The notes under the pieces: model-generated
Database searches by the model: none
Seen by the model: the letters and a program-made list of their open reading frames with translations, nothing else
Told to the model about the DNA's origin: nothing
Assembly (NCBI GenBank): GCA_030040815.1
Contig: JASHSZ010000266.1
Span: forward strand, 1 to 11,650
Direction of reading: 5' to 3'
From: Streptosporangiaceae bacterium
GTDB taxonomy: Bacteria; Actinomycetota; Actinomycetes; Streptosporangiales; Streptosporangiaceae
Length of the DNA: 11,650 nt
Program-made: the position numbers and the translations under genes
Shown: positions 5,927 through 11,650 of the stretch, one piece after another
Layout: every line of letters begins with the position of its first letter
Position numbering within the stretch: position 1 is the first letter of the stretch

Positions 5927-7132
5927 ATGGACGACGCGTCTGCCCCACCGGCTGGGCCTGCGCCCGGAGATCCCGCCAGCACCACGCCGCCGGGACCGCT
6001 GGCCGGGCTGCTCGTCGCCGACTTCTCCCGGGTGCTAGCCGGACCGTACTGCACGCAGATCCTCGGCGATCTCGGCGCCGAGGTCATCAAGGTCGAGGGG
6101 CCTGGCGGTGACGACACCCGACACTGGGTGCCGCCGGTGCGAGCCGGAATCTCTACGTATTACCTCTCGGTGAACCGGAACAAGCGCTCGGTCGCGCTCA
6201 ACCTCAGGGACGAGGCCGACCTGGCGCTCGCGGCCGAGCTGGCCAGGCGCGCCGACATCATGGTCGAGAACTTCAAGCCGGGTGGGCTGCGCCAGTTCAG
6301 GCTCGACTACGACAGCGTCCGGTTGGCCAACCCCGCCGTGATCTACGCGTCGATCACGGGATTCGGGTCCGGCGGCGGCGCGCACCTACCCGGCTACGAC
6401 CTGATCGTCGAGGCCATGTCCGGCATGATGAGCCTGCAAGGGGACGCCGACGGGACGCCGTACCGGGCCGGCATCGCCGTATTCGACGTGATGTCAGGCT
6501 TGCAGACGGCCATCGGTGTCCTGGCCGCGCTCGAGCACCGGCACCGCACCGGGGCGGGCCAGCGCGTCGAGGTCAACCTCATGTCCGCGGCCCTCGCAGG
6601 CATGGTCAACCAGACCGGGGCGTTCGTGTCCGCCGGAGTGGTGCCGCACCGCATGGGCAACTCGCACCCGAGCTTGTTCCCGTACGAGCCGCTGCCGACA
6701 GGGGATGGCGACCTGGTCATCGCGGCCGGGAACGACACCCAGTTCCGCAACCTCTGCACGGTCCTCGGTGCACCGGAACTGGCCACCGACGACCGATTCG
6801 CCGCGAACTTCGGCCGCACGGCGAACCGAGACGAGCTGCGGCCGCTGCTGGTCGAGCGGCTGAAGGCGCGTCCGGCCGCGGAGTGGTTCGACCTGCTCAT
6901 CGCCGCCGGCGTGCCGTGTGGCCCGATCAACAGCGTGGCGGGCGGCGTGGCGTTCGCCGAGCGCATCGGCCTCGACCCGGTCGTGCTGGCGGGGCACGGC
7001 GAGGCTGCAGTTCCCGGCATTCGTAACCCGCTGACCTTCTCGGCCACTAGCCCGCGGTACGATCTGCCGCCGCCCGCGCTCGACGAGCACGGCGAGCAGC
7101 TCCGTGCCTGGCTGGCCGGCCCGGCCTCCTAG
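5927..7132 (+). CDS. CaiB/BaiF family (family III) CoA-transferase
   Basis: A 401-residue CoA-transferase that moves CoA between carboxylic acids through an aspartyl-CoA thioester. The N-terminal ADFSRVLAGPYCTQILGDLG (31-50) followed by AEVIKVE (51-57), the RNKRSVALNL segment (84-93), VENFKPGGLRQF (113-124) and ITGFGSGG (143-150) are family hallmarks. The catalytic Asp is Asp158 in PGYDLIVEAMSGMM. The late CGPINSV segment, which lines the CoA site, is also present. Length matches the family's usual 390-410. The ATG at 5927 is preferred: GGGAG lies 11 bases upstream and only about 25 variable residues precede the fold. ATGs at 5816 and 5909 would add residues with no family similarity. Substrates (for example carnitine-, oxalate-, mesaconate- or acyl-type acids) cannot be inferred, as no pathway genes flank it. 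The gene converges on the kinase gene, 22 bases away. Confidence 0.9.
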   Translation: MDDASAPPAGPAPGDPASTTPPGPLAGLLVADFSRVLAGPYCTQILGDLGAEVIKVEGPGGDDTRHWVPPVRAGISTYYLSVNRNKRSVALNLRDEADLALAAELARRADIMVENFKPGGLRQFRLDYDSVRLANPAVIYASITGFGSGGGAHLPGYDLIVEAMSGMMSLQGDADGTPYRAGIAVFDVMSGLQTAIGVLAALEHRHRTGAGQRVEVNLMSAALAGMVNQTGAFVSAGVVPHRMGNSHPSLFPYEPLPTGDGDLVIAAGNDTQFRNLCTVLGAPELATDDRFAANFGRTANRDELRPLLVERLKARPAAEWFDLLIAAGVPCGPINSVAGGVAFAERIGLDPVVLAGHGEAAVPGIRNPLTFSATSPRYDLPPPALDEHGEQLRAWLAGPAS

Positions 7133-7154
7133 CACCCCACCGCCGCGTGGCCGG

Positions 7155-7880
7155 CTAGCTGTCAAGCGCAGCCGCCTCGGCGCGCTCGGCGATGCGCAGC
7201 AGCCGCGCGGCCTCGGCCGGCCGGGTGTTGATGTCGGCGATGCGCGCCCGTGCCACGCTGGCGAGGTGCGGCCACGGGTTGTCCTGGGCCGCGGCCACGA
7301 AGCGATTCAGATACGCCGTGCGCAGCCACCTGATCACGGGGCGGAGCCACACCGGGATCAGGTCGCTGTCGGAGGTCGACAGGATCAGGTAGGCCATGGC
7401 GACGTCCACGCCCGGCGCGCCGACCCGGGCTCCGACCCAGTCGATGACAACGGGACCGCGCCTGGTCAGCATGACGTTGGCCGGGTGCAGGTCCAGATGC
7501 AGCATCGTGGTGCCGGACGCGAGCGCGGTGCCGTCCCGGCCCGCGGCAGCTGGCCAGCCGGGCGGCCCGTCAATGCGGTGCAGCCGGTTGTGCAGGTCCG
7601 CCAGCGTGCGGGCGTGTCGGCGAATCAGCCACGGCCTGCGGCCGAGGTCGGCCAGCATGTCGGGGCCGTTCAGTCGCTCCAGCACCAGGTCCCGCCCTTC
7701 CGCGTCGAACACCTCCGGCACGGGGTAGCCCGCCGCGGCGAGATAGCGCATGAGCCGCGCCTCGACCGTCGCGTCGATGGGAACACGGTACCGGCGCAGC
7801 ACCCGGTCGCCGCCGAGGGCGAACACGTCGGCGGACCGGCCCTGACCGAGCAGCGGACCAGGTTCGGTGGCTGATGGCAT
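7155..7880 (-). CDS. Aminoglycoside phosphotransferase (APH)-fold small-molecule kinase
   Basis: A 241-residue kinase of the APH/choline-kinase fold. It has a glycine-rich nucleotide loop LLGQGRSADVF (10-20), a hinge-like LVLERLNGPDML (65-76), the catalytic HLDLHPANV (His128, Asp130, Asn135) and the metal-binding IDW (146-148, Asp147). A GAPGVDVAMAYLIL helix follows, as usual. The fold is certain, but members phosphorylate many alcohols and amines (choline, fructosamine, homoserine, antibiotics), so it should not be read as a resistance gene. It is on the short side for the family. The ATG at 7880 fits the distance to the glycine loop. There is no ribosome binding site, but TACCGT sits at -12 to -7 from the ATG, suggesting a leaderless mRNA. 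The in-frame ATG at 7952 would overlap the divergent gene. Confidence 0.87.
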   Translation of the reverse strand: MPSATEPGPLLGQGRSADVFALGGDRVLRRYRVPIDATVEARLMRYLAAAGYPVPEVFDAEGRDLVLERLNGPDMLADLGRRPWLIRRHARTLADLHNRLHRIDGPPGWPAAAGRDGTALASGTTMLHLDLHPANVMLTRRGPVVIDWVGARVGAPGVDVAMAYLILSTSDSDLIPVWLRPVIRWLRTAYLNRFVAAAQDNPWPHLASVARARIADINTRPAEAARLLRIAERAEAAALDS

Positions 7881-7888
7881 TACCGAAC
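7862..7888 (-). promoter_or_regulatory. Inverted repeat spanning the kinase start codon
   Basis: GTTCGGT (7862-7868) and ACCGAAC (7882-7888) are perfect 7-base inverted repeats separated by 13 bases, and the spacer holds the kinase ATG (7878-7880). In the mRNA the start codon would lie in the loop. The right arm is also part of a second, tighter palindrome, TACCG-AA-CGGTA (7881-7892), which coincides with the -10-like box. The DNA could therefore be an operator or the RNA a start-site hairpin. Confidence 0.35.
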
Positions 7889-7916
7889 GGTAAGACGTCC
7901 CACCGTAGATTGCCAG
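7887..7916 (-). promoter_or_regulatory. Predicted leaderless promoter of the kinase gene
   Basis: On the minus strand, CTGGCA (7911-7916, four of six matches to TTGACA) is followed by an 18-base spacer and TACCGT (7887-7892), which fits TANNNT. The -10 box lies 6 bases before the ATG, so transcription should start at or next to the start codon. The -35 overlaps TTGCCA (7910-7915) on the opposite strand, which could serve the divergent SEC-C gene. Confidence 0.45.
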
Positions 7917-7950
7917 TTCGGGCCCGAGCTGGATCGGTATCGTCAGGATC

Positions 7951-9024
7951 ATGCCGTTACCGGAACTGATCGACTACGACACGCTCTTGCTTGCGCCGGC
8001 GTTCGCGGCGCGCGACAAAGCGGTCCGGCCCGTCGTGGACGAGTTGCTCGCGGCGGCGGACAACCCGGACCGGCTGCAGGGCATCGATCCCACGGTGATC
8101 CGGGTGCGCGCCGCCGACCTGCTGTCGCTGGAGCATGACCCGGCCTTATTCGACGAGGCGGTGGCGATCCTGCGCAGCGCGGTGGCGCAGGCGTTGCCGG
8201 ACGAGCTGGGACTCGCGCAGGATGCACTAGCCAAGACGCTGGCGGAGCAAGGCAACCTCCCCGAGTTGGACTCGATGGCTCGCGAGCTGCTCCAGCAGCC
8301 CCCCACCCTGTCGTGGGCGCAGCTGCTCGCGAGCATGAGCAGCGTTGCGGGGATCTTTGGGTACGGGCGCCAAGCGGCCGGCTGGCTGGAGGAAGCTCTC
8401 ACCGCAGCGGCCGGCAGCAGCCCGCTTGGTCGGCAAGGCCGGCTCGGCCGGGCCGACCAAGCGATCCGCCCAACGCTTTCAGACGCCAGGCAACGACTGG
8501 CCGGGGTCCGCGCCGCGATGACGGCCGACGGCTGCGACCCGGACGACCCGGCGGCGGCGCGCGACCGGATGCGGACCGGCCCGACGGCCGCCGCGACCCT
8601 GAGTTCGTACCCACCGTGGCCGGCCGGCTTTCAGGGACGCCTCGTCTGGTGGCCGGAGCCTGATTACGTGCGGGTGACGCGCCAGCTGCCCGAGCTGGTC
8701 ACGATCCTCGGCGGTCCGTGGCGCGGTCACACCGGCCGGGTGCAGGCGGCCCTGACCGCCACGGTGAGCCCTGGCCGCGAGCCGGCCGCCGACCGCGCCG
8801 AGCGGCCGCACTTGCTGGTCGCGGCCGACTTCGGTCAGTTCGCTCAGTTCCTCGAGTGGTCGCGCGCGGATCCGCTGGCCCCGGCGAGCATGACCGCCTT
8901 CGGGGCGCTGGCGACCAGGCTGCCGAACGCGGTGCGATGGCCGCCGAAGGATCGCTCGCCGTGCTGGTGCGGCACCGGCGCACGGTACCGGGACTGCTGC
9001 GCCGGGCGAGGCACGGCGGGCTAG
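7951..9024 (+). CDS. SEC-C zinc-finger protein with an uncharacterised helical N-terminal region
   Basis: A 357-residue protein ending in a SEC-C zinc finger, C-W-C-G-T-G-x5-D-C-C (Cys338, Cys340, Cys349, Cys350), a motif first known from the tail of SecA and found on many unrelated proteins. Residues 1 to about 200 look like stacked amphipathic helices resembling TPR-type repeats (for example DEAVAILRSAVAQAL, AQDALAKTLAEQGN and AAGWLEEALTAAAG). A mixed region of about 215-325 with aromatic patches (SSYPPWPAGF, RLVWWPEPDYVRV) follows. I recognise no catalytic motif. AGGA lies only 2 bases before the ATG, so a normal ribosome binding site is absent. TATCGT at 7938-7943 could give a nearly leaderless transcript. 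It is divergent from the kinase with 70 bases between the two. An adaptor role is a guess from the SEC-C finger; the function is unknown. Confidence 0.82.
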   Translation: MPLPELIDYDTLLLAPAFAARDKAVRPVVDELLAAADNPDRLQGIDPTVIRVRAADLLSLEHDPALFDEAVAILRSAVAQALPDELGLAQDALAKTLAEQGNLPELDSMARELLQQPPTLSWAQLLASMSSVAGIFGYGRQAAGWLEEALTAAAGSSPLGRQGRLGRADQAIRPTLSDARQRLAGVRAAMTADGCDPDDPAAARDRMRTGPTAAATLSSYPPWPAGFQGRLVWWPEPDYVRVTRQLPELVTILGGPWRGHTGRVQAALTATVSPGREPAADRAERPHLLVAADFGQFAQFLEWSRADPLAPASMTAFGALATRLPNAVRWPPKDRSPCWCGTGARYRDCCAGRGTAG

Positions 9025-9086
9025 CTCGCCAGCGTGCGGAGCGGGAACGCTGCCGTCACCTCGCGGCCGAGGCTAGCTCGCCAGCG
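9019..9086. repeat. 16-base direct repeat bracketing the convergent gene ends
   Basis: GGCTAGCTCGCCAGCG occurs at 9019-9034 and again at 9071-9086, a period of 52 bases. The first copy contains the TAG stop of the SEC-C gene on the plus strand; the second contains the TAG stop of the peptidase gene on the minus strand and encodes its last residues (Ala-Leu-Ala-Ser). The sequence between the copies is only loosely similar to the start of the second unit. Confidence 0.75.
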
Positions 9087-10404
9087 CGGCGGCGAAGGCG
9101 TCGTCGTCGTCAAACGGCCCGACGACGGCGAGCACCATGCGCTGACCCAGTATCTGCGCTGCCACGTCGCCCACCTGTTCGTGGGTGACCGCGTCGATCT
9201 CGGCCAGGATCTCCTCGACCGGTTCCAGCCGCGGGTAGACGAGCTCGGACTTGCCCAGCCTGCTCATCCGCGAGGACGGATCCTCCAGGCCGAGGACGAT
9301 CGAGCCGCGCAGCTGGCCCTTGCCACGGTCGAGTTCCTCGTCCGTCAGGCCGGTCTCGATCACCTTGGCGATCTCCTCGCGGCAGATGGCAAGGACCTCC
9401 TCGGTCTTGGCCGGCAGGCAGCCCGCGTACACGCCCCACTCGCCGGTGTCGGCGTGCTGCGAGCTGAAGCTGTACACCGAGTAAGCCAGCCCTCGCTTCT
9501 CCCTGACCTCCTGGAACAATCGCGACGACATGCCGCCGCCGAGCGCGGCGTTGAGCACGCCGAGTGCGAACCGGCGTGGGTCGGTGCGCGCGAGCCCGGC
9601 GCAGCCCAGCACGAGGTTGGCCTGCTCCACCGGCCTCGACAGCAGCCGGACCCCCGTGCCGTTGGCCGCACTGCCGATTGCAAAACCACCGTTGGCAACG
9701 CCGCCCGCCAGCCGTGGCGGCACGGGTGCCACGTCGCCGGACAGCAGCGGGCCGAACGCGGCCCTGGTCAGCTCGACCACGCGCTCGTGGTCGAGGCTGC
9801 CCGCGGCGGCGACCACGAGATTGTCAGGTGTGTACCTCGCCCGGTAGTGCTCGGCGATCCGATCCCGGCTGATCGAGTTGATGGAGTCGACCGTGCCGAG
9901 AATGGGCCGGCCGAGCGGGGTATCACCGAACAGCCGGCCCGCGAACGTCTCGTGCACAAGGTCAGCCGGGTCGTCCTCGTTCATCGCGATTTCCTCGAGG
10001 ATGACGCCGCGCTCCGCGTCGACATCCCGGGGCTCGATGAGCGAGCCGGTCACCATGTCGCACAGTACGTCGATCGCGAGCGGCAGGTCCTCGTCGAGCA
10101 CGCGCGCGTAGTAGCACGTGTACTCCTTGGCGGTGAACGCGTTCAGTTCACCGCCGACCGCGTCCATCGACGCGGAGATGTCCAGCGCGCTACGGCTGGC
10201 GGTGCCCTTGAACAGCAAATGCTCGAGGTAGTGGGTGGCGCCGGCGTGCAGGACGTCCTCGTCCCGCGAGCCGACGCCCGCCCAGATCCCGAACGCCACG
10301 GACCGCACGGCCGGCAGCTTCTCGGTGACCAGCCGCAGGCCGCCCGGCAGCACCGTGCGGCCGATCGCCTCGCCGCCGGCCGGCGTTTGCGTGCCAGCCG
10401 TCAT
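9073..10404 (-). CDS. pepR: M16 family zinc metallopeptidase, PepR/mitochondrial processing peptidase-like
   Basis: A 443-residue inverzincin-type peptidase. The inverted zinc motif HYLEH (His58, Glu61, His62) lies within AGATHYLEHLLFKGT. Glu137 in ERGVILEEIAMNEDDP, 75 residues after His62, is the expected third ligand. The N-terminal LPGGLRLVTEKLPAVRSVAFGIWAGVGSRDE region, split by a Pro-Ala turn, and the C-terminal half motif GGGMSSRLFQEVREKRGLAYSVYS match mycobacterial PepR (Rv2782c) and bacterial MPP-beta-like proteins. The C-terminal half is the catalytically inactive lobe that completes the clamshell. The substrate in actinomycetes is not established. The ATG at 10404 follows the PNPase stop by 16 bases, with only a weak GGCAGG before it, so translation may be coupled. 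The open frame running back to 10686 overlaps PNPase and is not used. The protein ends in a short acidic run (FDDDDAF). Confidence 0.92.
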   Translation of the reverse strand: MTAGTQTPAGGEAIGRTVLPGGLRLVTEKLPAVRSVAFGIWAGVGSRDEDVLHAGATHYLEHLLFKGTASRSALDISASMDAVGGELNAFTAKEYTCYYARVLDEDLPLAIDVLCDMVTGSLIEPRDVDAERGVILEEIAMNEDDPADLVHETFAGRLFGDTPLGRPILGTVDSINSISRDRIAEHYRARYTPDNLVVAAAGSLDHERVVELTRAAFGPLLSGDVAPVPPRLAGGVANGGFAIGSAANGTGVRLLSRPVEQANLVLGCAGLARTDPRRFALGVLNAALGGGMSSRLFQEVREKRGLAYSVYSFSSQHADTGEWGVYAGCLPAKTEEVLAICREEIAKVIETGLTDEELDRGKGQLRGSIVLGLEDPSSRMSRLGKSELVYPRLEPVEEILAEIDAVTHEQVGDVAAQILGQRMVLAVVGPFDDDDAFAAALAS

Positions 10405-10420
10405 GACCGCAGGCCTGCCG

Positions 10421-11650
10421 TCAGGAGTTGCCGGGGTCGTAGCCACCCGACGCCCCGCCGCCAGAGCCGCCGCGGCTGCGCTGCCGGGTACGGTGATGGT
10501 CGCCACGGTCCCCGCGGTCCCCGCGGTCGCCGCGGTCTCGGTCGCCCCGGCCGGGCTGCCGGTCGCCACCGCGGTCATAACGAGGGCGGGAACGGGGTTC
10601 GTCGCCTCCGCCGCCCAGGTCTTCCCCGGCCGCTTCCCGCTCCACGACCTCAACCGGTACAAGCGACAACTTGCCGCGGTCGTCAATCTCGCGGATCTCG
10701 ACCTGGATCTTGTCGCCGACCTTCATCACGTCGTCAACGTTTTCGATCCGGGCGCCGCCATGCAGCTTGCGGATCTGAGTGATGTGCAGCAGCCCGTCCC
10801 GGCCTGGCAGCAGCGACACGAACGCGCCGAACGTCGTGGTCTTGACCACGGTCCCGAGGAACCGCTCGCCGACCGCGGGGATGTGCGGATTGGCGATTGC
10901 GTTGATGGCCGTCCTCGCCGCCTCGGCAGAGCTGCCATCGGTCGCGCCGATGTAGATCGTGCCGTCATCCTCGATGGTGATGTCCGCTCCGGTGTCCTCC
11001 TGAATCGAGTTGATCATCTTGCCCTTAGGCCCGATGACCTCGCCGATCTTGTCCACCGGAACCTTGATCGTGATGATTCGCGGCGCCAGCTCGCTCATCT
11101 CGTTCGGCTGGTCGATCGCCTCGCGCATGACGCCGAGGATGGTCAGCCGAGCACCGCGAGCCTGCATGAGCGCGGCGCCGAGAACGCTCGCCGGGATGCC
11201 GTCGAGCTTGGTGTCCAGCTGCAGAGCCGTGATGACGTCCCTGGTACCGGCCACCTTGAAGTCCATGTCGCCGAACGCGTCCTCGGCCCCGAGGATGTCG
11301 GTCAGCGTCACGTACTCGCCGCCCTCGTGGATGAGGCCCATCGCGATGCCCGCCACCATGTCCTTCAGCGGCACGCCCGCGTCCAGCAGCGACATGGTCG
11401 ACGCACATACCGAGCCCATTGACGTCGAGCCGTTCGACCCGATGGCCTCGGAAACCTGCCGGATCGCGTACGGGAAATCCTCCCGGCTCGGTAGCACCGG
11501 TACGAGCGCACGCTCGGCCAGCGCGCCGTGCCCGATCTCCCGCCGCTTGGGAGAGCCAACCCGGCCGGTCTCGCCGGTCGAGTACGGCGGCATGTTGTAG
11601 TTGTGCATGTAGCGCTTGGTCTTCTCCGGGTTCAGCGTGTCGATCATCTG
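10421..11650 (-). CDS. gpsI: Polynucleotide phosphorylase (PNPase), C-terminal part, cut by the window edge
   Basis: The last 409 or so codons of PNPase, the phosphorolytic 3'-5' exoribonuclease and RNA-tailing enzyme; the N-terminal RNase PH domain lies beyond the right edge. Numbering from the Met at 11647, the second RNase PH domain shows the phosphate-binding SNGSTS (71-76) and the catalytic [10 protein letters not shown] (Asp123, Asp129, Lys131, matching E. coli Asp486, Asp492, Lys494). The KH domain has VIGPKGK with its GxxG loop (206-209). The S1 domain runs from about 259 to 333 ([20 protein letters not shown]). A tail of about 70 residues follows, rich in Arg, Gly and Asp, as in other actinobacterial PNPases, and probably binds RNA. 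The Met at 11647 is internal, not a start. The gene leads into pepR with a 16-base gap, the conserved gpsI-pepR order. Confidence 0.96.
   Translation of the reverse strand, partial: QMIDTLNPEKTKRYMHNYNMPPYSTGETGRVGSPKRREIGHGALAERALVPVLPSREDFPYAIRQVSEAIGSNGSTSMGSVCASTMSLLDAGVPLKDMVAGIAMGLIHEGGEYVTLTDILGAEDAFGDMDFKVAGTRDVITALQLDTKLDGIPASVLGAALMQARGARLTILGVMREAIDQPNEMSELAPRIITIKVPVDKIGEVIGPKGKMINSIQEDTGADITIEDDGTIYIGATDGSSAEAARTAINAIANPHIPAVGERFLGTVVKTTTFGAFVSLLPGRDGLLHITQIRKLHGGARIENVDDVMKVGDKIQVEIREIDDRGKLSLVPVEVVEREAAGEDLGGGGDEPRSRPRYDRGGDRQPGRGDRDRGDRGDRGDRGDHHRTRQRSRGGSGGGASGGYDPGNS
10499..10546 (-). repeat. Nine-base repeats encoding the Arg-Gly-Asp tail of PNPase
   Basis: About four to five units of a 9-base element (plus-strand forms cggtccccg, cggtcgccg and cggtctcgg) encode the [14 protein letters not shown] run near the C-terminus of PNPase. 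The repeats keep frame, so unit gain or loss would only change tail length. Confidence 0.75.

Noticed and set aside
5785..6117. Minus-strand 110-codon frame whose end reads like a protein (WRIPLTSIYFGTPG)
   Set aside because: Half of it is antisense to the CoA-transferase and the rest is short and matches nothing I know. A gene remnant cannot be supported.
7104..7874. A 256-codon plus-strand open frame opposite the APH-fold kinase
   Set aside because: Shadow frame; the minus strand holds HLDLHPANV and IDW kinase motifs.
10405..10686. N-terminal extension of the M16 peptidase into the PNPase gene
   Set aside because: The extension is Ala/Thr-rich shadow sequence of the PNPase tail; the ATG at 10404 gives normal family length.
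9034..10782. A 582-codon plus-strand open frame opposite the M16 peptidase
   Set aside because: It is antisense to a complete peptidase with an intact HxxEH motif. Length alone is not evidence in DNA this GC-rich.
10235..11422. A 395-codon plus-strand open frame opposite PNPase
   Set aside because: It is antisense to PNPase, whose KH, S1 and catalytic motifs are unmistakable.
1..11650. CRISPR array, insertion sequence, tRNA or rRNA, phage or defence cassette
   Set aside because: No regularly spaced repeats, transposase motifs, tRNA-like cloverleaf sequence or defence-type domains were seen. The APH-fold kinase was not taken as a resistance gene because its family is broad.

Overview
The window comes from a high-GC actinomycete. 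The coding is strongly GC-biased at third codon positions. A polynucleotide phosphorylase gene (gpsI/pnp) is followed by a PepR-type M16 peptidase, as in mycobacteria and relatives. There is a DUF3516-type Ski2-like helicase and a short Cys-containing leader peptide of the kind found ahead of sulfur genes in Actinobacteria. Genus cannot be decided from the sequence.

Region 1 (19-2357, minus strand) is a sulfur-scavenging operon. Reading right to left it has a palindromic operator-like site over a promoter (2308-2357), a 28-residue Cys leader peptide (2215-2301), an attenuator-like leader RNA (2085-2214), a TauD/AtsK-family 2-oxoglutarate dioxygenase (1158-2084), and a TauA/SsuA-like substrate-binding protein (19-1113). 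The permease and ATPase expected for such a transporter would lie to the left of the window. The likely logic is import of an organosulfur compound, oxidative release of its sulfur, and control by cysteine supply.

Region 2 (2358-7132, plus strand) has about 300 bases with no convincing gene, then the DUF3516 helicase (2674-5172), a small SRPBCC/AHSA1-like protein (5269-5712) and a CaiB/BaiF family III CoA-transferase (5927-7132). These three share a direction, but the gaps (about 96 and 214 bases) do not require a single operon.

Region 3 (7155-9024) is a divergent pair separated by only 70 bases: an APH-fold small-molecule kinase (minus) and a SEC-C zinc-finger protein (plus). The kinase has no ribosome binding site but has a -10-like element at the exact distance expected for a leaderless transcript.

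Region 4 (9073-11650, minus strand) is the gpsI-pepR pair. The PNPase is cut by the right edge of the window and lacks its N-terminal half. It ends in an Arg/Gly/Asp-rich tail encoded by 9-base repeats. The pepR gene converges on the SEC-C gene, and the two stop codons lie inside two copies of a 16-base direct repeat.

No RNA gene, insertion sequence, CRISPR array or phage feature is visible. The most informative non-obvious feature is the regulatory module upstream of the dioxygenase.
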